Shown here: positions 25,902 to 34,626 of the stretch, piece by piece
Numbering within the stretch: the first letter of the stretch is position 1
Layout: each line of letters begins with the position of its first letter
Assembly: GCA_034436355.1 (NCBI GenBank)
Contig: DAOTVQ010000005.1
Coordinates: forward strand, 21,267-85,266
Length of the DNA: 64,000 bases
Direction of reading: 5' to 3'
Source: CP2-2F sp034436355
GTDB taxonomy: Bacteria; Chloroflexota; Anaerolineae; Aggregatilineales; UBA2796
Position numbers and translations under genes: made by a program
Notes under the pieces: model-generated
What the model was told of the DNA's origin: nothing
Seen by the model: the letters and a program-made list of their open reading frames with translations, nothing else
Database searches by the model: none

Positions 25902-26507
25902 ATGCCAATCCCGCTGCGCGGTGTGCTTTTCGCAGGGCTGATCGCCGCCCTGCTAGGCAGTCTCTTGCTGCTGCCTGTGCCAAACTCAGCCCTTTCACAA
26001 ACCAACACTGCCACACCCACTAGCCTGACGCTTCCTACATTAGCAGTGGCTGCCAGCGCCACGCCGACGCGCCCACGCCTTGCGCTTGCCTCACCCACAC
26101 CAACGCCTACCGCCAATATTCCAGAGCCGCTGCTAACCCTGACTGCCTTCAGTTCGTCAATCATCGCCACCTTTGAGAACCGCCCAACCGTGACGCCAGG
26201 GCCCTCAGCGATCATTCTTGACGGCAAGCCGCACTACATCCGCTTCACAGCAACCTGGTGCCAGCCGTGCCGCATCATGCGCCCTGATGTGCAGGCAATG
26301 AAAGATAAGTACAGCGATCAGGTCACCTTCTGGGATATTGATATTGATAATCCCGCCTCGCGGCGTCTCATTCAGCGCTACAGCGTCCAGTTCATTCCCT
26401 ACACCGTCTTGCTCGATTCGCAAGGCAGAACATTCAATGTGCTGGAAGGCTTGCAATCACGTGCCGAGCTAGATGCGGCGATCAAGGCACTCTTGGCGAA
26501 CGAATGA
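25902..26507 (+). CDS. Membrane-anchored thioredoxin-like protein
   Basis: A 201-residue protein with an N-terminal hydrophobic anchor (about 8-27), a Thr/Pro-rich linker (about 35-75) and a thioredoxin fold from about residue 100. The active site is TWCQPC (Cys120 and Cys123) and the cis-proline loop is FIPYT. Extracytoplasmic thioredoxins reduce or rearrange disulfides, for example in cytochrome c maturation or wall enzymes. The stop overlaps the start of the following YkuD-like gene (ATGATG), so the two are coupled and may act together outside the membrane. Confidence 0.88.
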   Translation: MPIPLRGVLFAGLIAALLGSLLLLPVPNSALSQTNTATPTSLTLPTLAVAASATPTRPRLALASPTPTPTANIPEPLLTLTAFSSSIIATFENRPTVTPGPSAIILDGKPHYIRFTATWCQPCRIMRPDVQAMKDKYSDQVTFWDIDIDNPASRRLIQRYSVQFIPYTVLLDSQGRTFNVLEGLQSRAELDAAIKALLANE

Positions 26508-27460
26508 TGCTAACCCGACGGCAATTTTTGCAGCGCACCAGTGCTTTCGCGGCGCTTTTCGGCATTGTGCAGGGCAGCAGCGCACAGGCAGCGATGGCAC
26601 CACCAGCGCTCTCCGCACTTGCTGCGGGCAGCACGCTGGGCTTGCCGAAGGATGCCGCCTTACTTGGACGGCTATTCACTGCCACGGCAGTACGTGCTAA
26701 GCCGCAAGCAACTGCGAAGGCGCTTAAGCGCTTGCCCGCTGATAGCTTGCACGCCATTCAAGGCGTCAGCCCTGATGGTTGGTGGTATCAAATTGCGGAT
26801 GGCTACCTGCCGCGTGAAGCCATGCAGCCTATTTTGCCCTATGAACGCCCGCCACAGCCTGCTGAACTGCACACAGGCTACTATGAGGTCATCGCGCCTA
26901 CCACCACCTTGCGGCGTGCTTGCTCATCCTACGCCGAGATCGTCGCTCGCTATCCGTTTGGCACAGTAGTGTATGTGCATGACTGGCTGACCGACGATGC
27001 ACGCCAAACGTGGTATGCCCTCTCGCTAACAGCGGATGGGCGCGGCACCTTTGGTTGGGCATCGGCGCTGCATTTTCGGCGTTGGCTGCCACAGCCTTCA
27101 CCACTGCGTGCGCCTACACTCTGGCTGGAGGTGGCGCAGCAATCACTCAGCCTTTATGAAGGCGAGGCGTTTGTTGGCAAAACAGCCGTTCACAGCGGCA
27201 ATTTGCCCGTTGACTCAGGGACGCTGCGCGTGCGGCTGCCTTGTGCGCGTGCCGCCGAACCACCGCACCTGCATATGTGGCAGATGATCCTGCAACCGCG
27301 CTTGGGTAAGCCCGTGCCACTCTATGCTGCCAATTGGCACAACCGCTTTGGCACGCCCAACGAGAATCGCGCTGTGGAACTGCCTACTTTTGCAGCACGT
27401 TGGCTCTATGATATGCTTGGCGGCGCGCCCGTGACAGAGATTCCTGTGATCATTGGCTGA
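26504..27460 (+). CDS. Tat-exported YkuD-like protein lacking catalytic residues
   Basis: A 318-residue protein. The N-terminus TRRQFLQRTSAFAALFG is a twin-arginine signal. Two SH3-like modules follow (about 55-110 and 125-195). Residues 205-318 align with an L,D-transpeptidase domain: LWLEVAQQSLSLYEG at the start, and NWHNRFGTP with AARWLYD near the end. In active enzymes the stretch after the second motif reads SHGC, but here it is ENRA (287-290), so the catalytic Cys is Ala290 and the His is Asn288. It is thus probably a peptidoglycan-binding pseudoenzyme. Coupled to the thioredoxin upstream and convergent with the ABC gene. Confidence 0.8.
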   Translation: MMLTRRQFLQRTSAFAALFGIVQGSSAQAAMAPPALSALAAGSTLGLPKDAALLGRLFTATAVRAKPQATAKALKRLPADSLHAIQGVSPDGWWYQIADGYLPREAMQPILPYERPPQPAELHTGYYEVIAPTTTLRRACSSYAEIVARYPFGTVVYVHDWLTDDARQTWYALSLTADGRGTFGWASALHFRRWLPQPSPLRAPTLWLEVAQQSLSLYEGEAFVGKTAVHSGNLPVDSGTLRVRLPCARAAEPPHLHMWQMILQPRLGKPVPLYAANWHNRFGTPNENRAVELPTFAARWLYDMLGGAPVTEIPVIIG

Positions 27461-27463
27461 ACG

Positions 27464-28249
27464 CTACGCCACCTGTTCGCGCAGCAGCGCCCACAATTTC
27501 CCAAACAACGCACCGTACTGCGGATCGCTCCGCAGAGTTACCGCTTCGCGCGGGCGTGGCAGCGTTACACGCTCATCGCTTAGAACGCGCCCCGGTCGCG
27601 CCGACATCACCAAAACCCGATCCGCCAACGTCAGCGCTTCATCAATGCTGTGAGTCACGAATACAACTGTGCTGCCGCTTGCTTGCCACAGTTCCAAGAG
27701 CGTATCTTGTAGGATCAGGCGCGTTTGGGCATCCAACGCACCGAATGGCTCATCCATCAGCAGCACTTCGGCGTTATAGGCAAAGGCACGCGCCAAACCC
27801 ACGCGCTGCTGCATTCCGCCTGAAAGCTGGTGCGGATATGCCTCTGCGAACTGCTCCAACTTCACCCGCGCAATCCACTCACGGGCAACCGCAATCTGCT
27901 GCGCGTAAGGCACGCCGCGTGTGCGTAAGCCATAGCTGATGTTCTCCAACACGGTCAGCCACGGGAAGACGGCAGCACCCTGAAAGACCATCGCTGTGGC
28001 GGGGCGTTTGGCGTCTGCACGCTGCACCTGCATTTTGCCACTGCTGATCGGCTGCAAGTTGGCGATGGCGCGCAGCAAAGTTGTTTTGCCACAGCCGCTC
28101 GGTCCAACGATGCAGACAAACTCGCCGTCATTCACTGTGAGCGTGGCGTGCTGCACGGCGGTGATCTCGCCAGCACCGCCGCGTTCCGTAAAGCGGATCG
28201 TCACATCTTCAAGGCTGATTTTAGGGCTGCTCATGGGCATTCCCATCAA
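27464..28249 (-). CDS. ABC transporter ATPase, nitrate/sulfonate/taurine type
   Basis: A 261-residue nucleotide-binding subunit. Walker A is GPSGCGKTTLL, the signature is LSGGMQQRVGLARAF, Walker B is VLLMDEPFGALD, and the H-loop lies in FVTHSIDEAL. The QLSGGMQQR and EPFGALD forms and the length match the SsuB/TauB/NrtD group, which powers uptake of small organic or inorganic anions. No permease or binding protein is adjacent, so it is orphaned here. Its start overlaps the stop of the VOC gene by four bases, making it the last gene of an rmlD-VOC-ABC operon. Confidence 0.88.
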   Translation of the reverse strand: MMGMPMSSPKISLEDVTIRFTERGGAGEITAVQHATLTVNDGEFVCIVGPSGCGKTTLLRAIANLQPISSGKMQVQRADAKRPATAMVFQGAAVFPWLTVLENISYGLRTRGVPYAQQIAVAREWIARVKLEQFAEAYPHQLSGGMQQRVGLARAFAYNAEVLLMDEPFGALDAQTRLILQDTLLELWQASGSTVVFVTHSIDEALTLADRVLVMSARPGRVLSDERVTLPRPREAVTLRSDPQYGALFGKLWALLREQVA

Positions 28250-28989
28250 CCGGGCATAAAGCGCACACCGTAATGGCGGCTGCTGTAGTCGTACATGATG
28301 GCGGCGTATTGCTTGGGATCAGGGAAGCCGCGATAGCCTTCTTTGATCTGCGAAAGCTGAATCATGAAGGTGATGCTGCCAAAGCTAATCTTGCCGTAGA
28401 GCGACCAACGTTCTAGGCGCTCTAGCAGCGTGAAATCGCTGGCAAAGGCGGGAAAATTCACCCGCAAGTGCTGGTAGGCTGCCTCAAGATCATCTACCAC
28501 AAAGCCGATGTGGTGAATACGGCTCGGCACGCCATCGCTCAGCGGCTTGCCCGCCTCTGCCTCGAACAGAAAAAGTGCGTTGTTGCCATTCGGCGCGCTC
28601 AGCACTGCCAGATGCTCATCATCACGCATGGTGACCATGCCCAAGCCGCGTGTGAAAAACTCCACCGCCGCACGCCGATCTTCCATGCTCAGTGCCAAGT
28701 GATCAAAGCCAACGTTGCGCCATGGGCGTGGTGCAGCGCTTGCTTCAGGCAGTGGACGGGCAATGATATTCAGGTCTGCCGCGCCATACTGATCGTGAAT
28801 TTCGCCGCAGAACATATCGGGATAGATCAGATCGTCTGTCTGCGTTTGTTTGATGCTGATGCGCTTATTCTTCATAAAGCCATGTGGCAGCAGTTTCTCC
28901 ATCGCCTCATGCACAATGGCAAGGCGCGGCACTTCGCCGTTAAAGGTGCTGCCATCTTCTAAGTGAAAGGTTACAGGAACTGTACTCAT
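28246..28989 (-). CDS. VOC-family (glyoxalase/dioxygenase-like) protein with N-terminal extension
   Basis: A 247-residue protein. Residues 1-80 form a small mixed domain I do not recognise (VTFHLEDGSTFNGEVPRLAI). From about 90 comes a vicinal-oxygen-chelate domain: FDHLALSMEDRRAAVEFFTR, a second half beginning with IHHIGFVVDDLEAA, and a long C-terminal tail. His93-like and His145-like residues sit at metal-ligand positions. VOC enzymes handle small aldehydes, diols or resistance substrates, and the substrate is unknown. It overlaps both neighbours by four bases. Confidence 0.78.
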   Translation of the reverse strand: MSTVPVTFHLEDGSTFNGEVPRLAIVHEAMEKLLPHGFMKNKRISIKQTQTDDLIYPDMFCGEIHDQYGAADLNIIARPLPEASAAPRPWRNVGFDHLALSMEDRRAAVEFFTRGLGMVTMRDDEHLAVLSAPNGNNALFLFEAEAGKPLSDGVPSRIHHIGFVVDDLEAAYQHLRVNFPAFASDFTLLERLERWSLYGKISFGSITFMIQLSQIKEGYRGFPDPKQYAAIMYDYSSRHYGVRFMPG

Positions 28990-29846
28990 GCTTGGGTCGC
29001 TTTCTGTTGTTCATGGGCGATGAAGGTGGCTAGGGCAGCCTGCCAATCGCGCAGGGTAATGCCGAGCAGGGCGGCAAAGTCATTCCGCAGCGCTGAATAG
29101 GTTGGTGGGCGGGACGGGCGGTTGAACTGCGCCTTTGTGATCGGCGTGATCGGGTAATCGGGCATCCCGTAGGCATCCAGAATGGCACGCGCAAAGGCAT
29201 AGCGCGAGACTGCACCCTGATTGGTCAGGTGATAGGTGCCATAGCGCGCCGTGGCAATCAGCGCGGCAATGCCTTCGGCGAGGTCGTTGGCGTAGGTTGG
29301 GCAGGCAACTTCATCCGTCACCACCGAGAGCGCCTTGCCTTCCCGCGCCAAGCTGCTGATCCGCTGCAAAAAATTGCGTCCGTTGTGGGCAAACACCCAC
29401 GAGGTGCGGACGATGAAATGCTGCGGCAGCAGCTCGCGCACGATTTGCTCACCCACATACTTGCTATAGCCGTATGGGTTGGCAGGGCGCAGCGGATCGT
29501 ATTCGCCGTAAGGTGCGCCGCCTTCGCCGTCAAAGACTTCGTTCGTACTCACATAGCAGAGTGCCGCGCCGTGTTTTTGGCAAGCAAGCACGATGTTTTG
29601 CGTGCCAAAGCCGTTCACGTGCAGCGCCTCGTGCGGCGCTTGCGCGCAGCGATCTACGTTGGTGAGCGCCGCGCAATGAATGACTATCTGCGGCGCGCTT
29701 TCGCCTATCAGGTGTGTCACCGCTGCGCTATCGGTTATCTCAAGCTGGCTGTGCGAGACGCCAACCGCCTCTACGCCGTGCTGTGGCAGGTATGCTAAAA
29801 GCGCCTGCCCCAGACCGCCGCCTGCGCCCGTAATCAGGACTCGCAT
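28986..29846 (-). CDS. rfbD: dTDP-4-dehydrorhamnose reductase (RmlD family)
   Basis: A 286-residue short-chain dehydrogenase of the extended RmlD type. The NAD(P)-binding loop is MRVLITGAGGGLGQ, NVDRCAQAP and VNGFGTQNI are family blocks, and the catalytic Tyr-x-x-x-Lys is YGYSK near residue 130. The family makes dTDP-rhamnose for surface glycans, and some members act on other sugars. No rmlA, B or C genes are beside it, so the symbol is family-level. First gene of the operon, preceded by a TATAAT on the minus strand at 29912. Confidence 0.85.
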   Translation of the reverse strand: MRVLITGAGGGLGQALLAYLPQHGVEAVGVSHSQLEITDSAAVTHLIGESAPQIVIHCAALTNVDRCAQAPHEALHVNGFGTQNIVLACQKHGAALCYVSTNEVFDGEGGAPYGEYDPLRPANPYGYSKYVGEQIVRELLPQHFIVRTSWVFAHNGRNFLQRISSLAREGKALSVVTDEVACPTYANDLAEGIAALIATARYGTYHLTNQGAVSRYAFARAILDAYGMPDYPITPITKAQFNRPSRPPTYSALRNDFAALLGITLRDWQAALATFIAHEQQKATQA

Positions 29847-29911
29847 GGGAAGCTACCTTCGGTATTCAAAACTGCTCAAGGTGCCTGCCACACAGCACAG
29901 CACCATCGTAG

Positions 29912-29917
29912 ATTATA
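29912..29917 (-). promoter_or_regulatory. TATAAT -10 for the rmlD operon
   Basis: A perfect TATAAT on the minus strand lies about 65 bases before the rmlD ATG, without a recognisable -35. The surrounding 188-base gap holds nothing else that I can support. Confidence 0.5.
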
Positions 29918-30034
29918 GTGAAAAGTATGCCAGCTTGCCCTAAGCCCACGCTGCGAAAAACTGCCCAATGTTTATGCCGTTGCAACCTGAGAATGGCTGG
30001 GAATGAAGATTAACGCCATCTTGCGCGCTTCATG

Positions 30035-30844
30035 CTAAAGATTACTGGCATGTTGCGCGCTGAGGATGGTGTACAGCATAACGCCACAGGCGACTGCCAA
30101 ATTGAGCGAATCGCCGCGCCCAAGCATCGGCAGGCGCACTAGGTCATGGCAAGCAGCCTGAAGGGCAGCGGGTAAGCCTTCACGCTCGCTGCCCATCAGC
30201 AGGATAAGTGGTTTGGTGTAATCGGCTGCTTCATAATCTGTGCTAGCAGCACCAGAAGTGCCGATCAGCCGCGCCGCTGACGTAGCGAACCACGCCAGAA
30301 ATTCGGCGTGTGTAGCGCGCACGATCTTCAGCGAGAAAATAGCGCCCATGCTGGCACGCACACTGCTCGGATCATGTGGATCGGCAGCGTTGCCCAGTAA
30401 GATGACCCCTTCCGCACCAACGGCATCGCACGTCCGCATGATTGTGCCGATGTTGCCTGGGTCTTGCGGTGCATCGAGGGCAACCCAACACAGCTTATCA
30501 GGCGAGAAGGTCACTTGTGGCAGCGGCAGCCAGTTTTGGCGCACAACGGCAGCCAGCCCGCTGGGATTTTCTTTTGTGGCGAGGCTCTCAAACACTTCGG
30601 CGGTCACCTCCAGCGTGCGGATGCCGCCTGCTTGCGCTTCTTCCACAACCTGCTGCCCAAAGGGACTGGTGAGCAGATCGGGTGCGTAGATGAGCGCCTC
30701 TAGCGGTGCGCGGAGCTGAACTGCCTCTGCCACAAGGCGAATGCCTTCAGCGAGGAACAGACCACTGCCTGCCCGCCCTTTGCGCTGGCGCAGCGCACGG
30801 TACGCCTTGATGGTGGCGTTGGCAGGGCTGCTGATGCGCGTCAC
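30035..30844 (-). CDS. SpoU/TrmH-family RNA 2'-O-ribose methyltransferase
   Basis: A 269-residue SPOUT methyltransferase. An N-terminal substrate-binding domain (ISSPANATIKAYRALRQRKG) is followed by the trefoil-knot domain with motif 1 DAPQDPGNIGTIMRTCDA, motif 2 LLMGSEREGLP and motif 3 GDSLNLAVACGVMLY. These enzymes methylate ribose in 23S rRNA or tRNA using S-adenosylmethionine. The target nucleotide cannot be told from the sequence. The GTG start is separated by only three bases from the stop of the HEAT-repeat gene, so it is the last gene of a four-gene operon. Confidence 0.9.
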   Translation of the reverse strand: MTRISSPANATIKAYRALRQRKGRAGSGLFLAEGIRLVAEAVQLRAPLEALIYAPDLLTSPFGQQVVEEAQAGGIRTLEVTAEVFESLATKENPSGLAAVVRQNWLPLPQVTFSPDKLCWVALDAPQDPGNIGTIMRTCDAVGAEGVILLGNAADPHDPSSVRASMGAIFSLKIVRATHAEFLAWFATSAARLIGTSGAASTDYEAADYTKPLILLMGSEREGLPAALQAACHDLVRLPMLGRGDSLNLAVACGVMLYTILSAQHASNL

Positions 30845-30847
30845 AGA

Positions 30848-32065
30848 TCAGCCATCCAGTGACGTGAAGTGTATGTCAACATCCGACCAATCATCGTCGC
30901 CCATGTGTGGCAGCGACAAGCCGTGCCGTGCCTTGTCATCTTTATCATAACGCGCCACTGTGCCGCTGCTGCGGTTGTTGACGATGTGCGTTGCCACTTC
31001 GCGCACTTCGATTAAATCGCTCGTCAAACCATCGCTCAGAAACGCCTCGCTCTGCTCAACCATCAAGTTGACAGCGACATGCAGGGCGTGCGCCTTTACC
31101 TCAGGCTCCGTTTCGCCGTAGTAAGCAGCCTCTAGCAATGCCTCTGCACGTGGATGGCGCATCCATGCCGCCAGCCAAACGGCAGCACGCCGCACCTCAG
31201 GCGCGGAATCGTGCAGAGACTCCTCGATAGCGTCTAAGATGGCATCACTGGCGTCGTCATCGGCAATTTCAATGCCCAAATAGTTGGTGGCATGGAACAA
31301 GCCGCGCAGCAAGGCAGCACACGCCGCACCTTGTGCCGCACGAATGGCGGCAGCCAACTCTGCCAAGCCATTTTCGCCGATCAGCTCTAGCAGTGTGAGC
31401 GCGGCAGCATACTGCACATCTGGCTCAGGATCATTTAGGGCGCCACGCACTAGTGGCACGGCATCGGCGCTGCCGTTCGCGCCGAGTGCCTCGAGCGTTG
31501 CAGCGCGCACATCGGGATCAGTGGCGCGCAAGGCAGCGGCAAGGGCAGGCACGGCAGCGGAATCCTGACAATCGCGCAAGCCGTAGGCAGCCGCTGCACG
31601 CAGCAGGTCAGGCGCGCTATCCAGCGTTTCCGCCAACAGCCGAAACGCCTGAAGATCACGCATATCGCACAGGGCATAAATGGCGCCTTCGCGCACGCAC
31701 AAATCAGGATCAGCAAGGGCTTGTCGCAGCAATGGCTCGGCGCTGAACCACGAGAAAGCGCCCAGATGTCGGGCAACACTGGCACGCGATGGCACTTCAC
31801 CATCAGCCAGCACCGCGCTCATGATCAACCGTGCATCGCGGTCAGCGCGCTTGCTAAGCATTTGTGCGGCATGATAGCGCACATAAAAATCTTCGTTGCG
31901 AAGTGCCGCCTCTGCCACTTCCAGCGAAATTTGCTCAGGCGGCAAGGCGTGCAGCAAGGTTGCCAGCCCGCGCAGCGAAAGGCGGCGTGCGCCGTGCGTG
32001 CTGTGCTTATTGGAAAGGCGCGGTTCACGTCCGCTGATCTGATCGGGTATATTGGATTCGCTCAC
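30848..32065 (-). CDS. HEAT-repeat protein
   Basis: A 405-residue all-helical solenoid. About nine HEAT units recur every 30-35 residues, such as LRNEDFYVRYHAAQMLSKRA, ADPDLCVREGAIYALCDM, TDPDVRAATLEALGANG and NDPEPDVQYAAALTLLEL. HEAT proteins mediate protein-protein contacts or act as phycobilin-lyase-like PBS repeats. I chose GTG 32065 because GGAG lies eight bases before it. The longer start at 32113 would overlap the Hsp70 gene and adds an unlikely N-terminus. Its place after an Hsp70-like gene suggests the two proteins work together, but the function is unknown. Confidence 0.82.
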   Translation of the reverse strand: MSESNIPDQISGREPRLSNKHSTHGARRLSLRGLATLLHALPPEQISLEVAEAALRNEDFYVRYHAAQMLSKRADRDARLIMSAVLADGEVPSRASVARHLGAFSWFSAEPLLRQALADPDLCVREGAIYALCDMRDLQAFRLLAETLDSAPDLLRAAAAYGLRDCQDSAAVPALAAALRATDPDVRAATLEALGANGSADAVPLVRGALNDPEPDVQYAAALTLLELIGENGLAELAAAIRAAQGAACAALLRGLFHATNYLGIEIADDDASDAILDAIEESLHDSAPEVRRAAVWLAAWMRHPRAEALLEAAYYGETEPEVKAHALHVAVNLMVEQSEAFLSDGLTSDLIEVREVATHIVNNRSSGTVARYDKDDKARHGLSLPHMGDDDWSDVDIHFTSLDG

Positions 32066-32087
32066 CAAAGTATCTCCAAAGGCAGGC

Positions 32088-33689
32088 TCAGCGCAGCGCC
32101 ACAATGAATACATCTTGCAAGAGTGTGCGGCGCGTTTTAAGGTCGGTCACGGTCACGTGCAGGCGTTTTTCAGCATCTACACTAAAGGCAGCACGAATGC
32201 GATCTTCGCCAAGCGTTGCAGGCGGATCAAGCGGCACGCAAATGGGCGGCGCGAATTCGTTCAACGCGATCACGCGGTTAGTCGCAGCATCAGCGCGTGC
32301 TAGGAACACAGGACGCCCGTCTTCATAGGCAATTTCGACCATCGCGGCGGATTCAGCGTCAATCATGCCGATCACAAACTCAAGCTCAGTCTGCCCATCG
32401 AAAGCAGCACCTAGCAGCACCTCATAGGGTGCGGCAGACGGATAGCGGCTGCCCATCGGGATAATTTCCTCATAGGCGTGCGCGCCTGTCTGCGGATCAA
32501 GATGGCGCAAGCCATAGCTGTTCACCAAAAAATCGTCAAGGCTAATGCCCTGCGCCGCTTCTAGCGCACCTTCCACCACAGCGGTGAACGGCTTGTCGGC
32601 GTAGAGTTCCGCTTTGCGGAAATATTGGTGCAAAGCGCGCCGCACAGATGGGATCAGCGCCGTGCCACCCACCAGCAGCACATGCTGAATATCTTCGGTG
32701 AAAATGCCTTCACGCCGTGCTTCGTGCATCACCTTGTCAATCAGGTGGCGCAGCGTGCTGAAAAAGCCGTGTTTATCAAGTTGGGCTTCCAGCATGGCGC
32801 GGGTAATCTGCACCTGATGGGCTGTGCCGTTCACACTAAAGGCGATTTGTGTCTCATCGGCTGAGGACAAAGCGATTTTCGCGGCTTCACAGGCGGTCAG
32901 CAGCGCGATAGTGTCATCACCGAGTGTTGCCGCGTCAAGGTTGGCAAGGGACAGCACTTCTGCCATCAGCCATTGATCAATATCGCTGCCACCAAGCAGC
33001 CTGCCGCCTTTGGCAATCACGCGGGCGGTGTGATTGGCAGTTTCGCCACGCCGCAGCATGTTGAGCAAGCCACCAACGCGCTCACGGCGCTGCGGCAGTT
33101 GAATAAGCGATAGATCGAGCGTGCCGCCGCCGAAATCGACGACGAGCAGCGGCGCACCCGGCGAACGCACCGCATAGCCAAGCGCTGCTGCTGTGGATTC
33201 GTCTACAACGCGGACGCGCTCTGCAGGGAAGCCAAGCGCTTCCAGCGTGTCGCGCAGCCAATCCAAATAGTGGTCAAAAGCAGCAATTGGCGCGGTAATC
33301 ACCAATTGGTCAACCTCAGCGGCGGAAAATGGCAGCGCATCCCTGAGTGCAGTGAGAAAAGCGCGCCCTGCTTCACGATCACCCCAAGCCACTTCATCCA
33401 GCAGGCGCGGCGCAGGCACGGGTAAGGTAACCACACCGCGCTTAAAGTTGCGGAACAGCCGCCGATCACGACCTTGATCCAAGCCTGCGGCGCGCACAGC
33501 CTGCCCAACGATGAGATCAGGTTGCTTGCCATCCCGCACATAAAGCAGCGACGGGATCAGTGGTGGCAGCTCAGCGTTATCCATGCTAAGCGCGGGCAAA
33601 TCCAGCAGGTCGGCGCGCCTGTCTGCCGCATTCCACACTGCTAAAGCAGAGTTGGTTGTCCCAAAATCGAGTGCGAGTGTGTAGCCCAT
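32088..33689 (-). CDS. Hsp70-family (DnaK-like) ATPase, non-canonical
   Basis: A 533-residue protein with an actin-like ATPase core: phosphate-1 motif ALDFGTTNSALAVW, phosphate-2 VVDFGGGTLDLSLI and the adenosine motif VLLVGGTALIPSVRRAL. DESTAAALGYA is also conserved. It is about 100 residues shorter than DnaK and has only a brief beta-sandwich region after about residue 400 with no lid, so it belongs to the divergent YegD-like Hsp70s and not the general chaperone. Its ATG overlaps the stop of the phosphatase gene by one base (TAATG). Clients are unknown. Confidence 0.88.
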   Translation of the reverse strand: MGYTLALDFGTTNSALAVWNAADRRADLLDLPALSMDNAELPPLIPSLLYVRDGKQPDLIVGQAVRAAGLDQGRDRRLFRNFKRGVVTLPVPAPRLLDEVAWGDREAGRAFLTALRDALPFSAAEVDQLVITAPIAAFDHYLDWLRDTLEALGFPAERVRVVDESTAAALGYAVRSPGAPLLVVDFGGGTLDLSLIQLPQRRERVGGLLNMLRRGETANHTARVIAKGGRLLGGSDIDQWLMAEVLSLANLDAATLGDDTIALLTACEAAKIALSSADETQIAFSVNGTAHQVQITRAMLEAQLDKHGFFSTLRHLIDKVMHEARREGIFTEDIQHVLLVGGTALIPSVRRALHQYFRKAELYADKPFTAVVEGALEAAQGISLDDFLVNSYGLRHLDPQTGAHAYEEIIPMGSRYPSAAPYEVLLGAAFDGQTELEFVIGMIDAESAAMVEIAYEDGRPVFLARADAATNRVIALNEFAPPICVPLDPPATLGEDRIRAAFSVDAEKRLHVTVTDLKTRRTLLQDVFIVALR

Positions 33690-34555
33690 TAGCTGCTCAC
33701 TGTGAAGGTGCTATCAAAAGCGCTGCGAAGAGAGTCATTCAGCTTAACTGCCTCAGGATTGCGGCAAAGCGCCAAGCCGCGTGCCAACACATCAGCGTGT
33801 GGTGTGCCGCGCAAAGCTGCCGCGCCTGCCTCGCCAATGGCAATTGGCAGGATGGGCGCAAGGCTGTTGGCGATAACGAAGGCTTCTGCGCCGCGTTCGA
33901 CCTTCTCACGGCGCGCCACACCGCCAAAACCAACAAACAGATCAACCACAGGGCGCGTGTGCATATCGCTAACGCCATCGCCGATGAACAGTTTGCGTCC
34001 CCACATTCCGCGAGAGAGGTCACGCACAATATCAGGCTTGCCGGCAGAGATCGTCAGCGGTCCGTGTTCATAGGCAAGGTAAGAAGCACCGCCAACCGCC
34101 GTTTGATCGTAGTATTTCCACCAGGCGCCGCTCAGTTCGTTGAATTCTAGTTCCACAGCGCGCACATGCTGCGGCGGAATGCCAAGCCGTGCGCCAAGTC
34201 CGCGCACAGGTGCTGCCAAACCGCCGCTGATGATAAACACACGCTTGCCCAGATATAGCAGCGCAGCAATAACTGCCTGCGCGTCTGGCACAAGGGTATC
34301 CCAGTAGAGCTGCTCAATAGCGGCAAGTTGGGCGCGGGTTGGGCGGATAGCCTGTAAGCGCTTGCCATAGACTTCGGCAAGGTCAAGGTCGCCATCCATC
34401 GCCTTCTGAGTCAACAAGCCAACGCGCAAATCTTTGCCCTTCATGCGCGCTAATTCATCTACACCTTCAATGGCAGATAGGGTGCTGTCGCAGTCGAAAA
34501 AGATCAGGTCAAAGCTCGTCCAACGGGTGTTGGTTGCCACTGCACTTATCCTCAT
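33689..34555 (-). CDS. HAD-family phosphatase similar to phosphoserine phosphatase (SerB)
   Basis: A 288-residue HAD hydrolase. Motif I is FFDCDSTLS, motif II is FIISGGL, the motif III lysine lies in SAGKPD, and motif IV is FIGDGVSDM. The SerB-like layout and EGVDELARMKGK after motif I point to phosphoserine phosphatase, the last step of serine synthesis. The length is larger than usual because of about 70 C-terminal residues. The ATG at 34555 was preferred to 34585 because the extra residues look non-conserved. First gene of the HAD-Hsp70-HEAT-SpoU operon. Confidence 0.78.
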   Translation of the reverse strand: MRISAVATNTRWTSFDLIFFDCDSTLSAIEGVDELARMKGKDLRVGLLTQKAMDGDLDLAEVYGKRLQAIRPTRAQLAAIEQLYWDTLVPDAQAVIAALLYLGKRVFIISGGLAAPVRGLGARLGIPPQHVRAVELEFNELSGAWWKYYDQTAVGGASYLAYEHGPLTISAGKPDIVRDLSRGMWGRKLFIGDGVSDMHTRPVVDLFVGFGGVARREKVERGAEAFVIANSLAPILPIAIGEAGAAALRGTPHADVLARGLALCRNPEAVKLNDSLRSAFDSTFTVSS

Positions 34556-34590
34556 GCGTTTGCGGAAGTTATGCGTATGCTGCACGCACT

Positions 34591-34596
34591 ATTGTA
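34591..34596 (-). promoter_or_regulatory. TACAAT -10 for the HAD-Hsp70 operon
   Basis: TACAAT on the minus strand lies 35 bases before the ATG at 34555. No -35 is evident, as at many promoters of this window. Confidence 0.45.
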
Positions 34597-34626
34597 CTCG
34601 ATTTTTGGGTGGAGGGTGTAAAGTGG

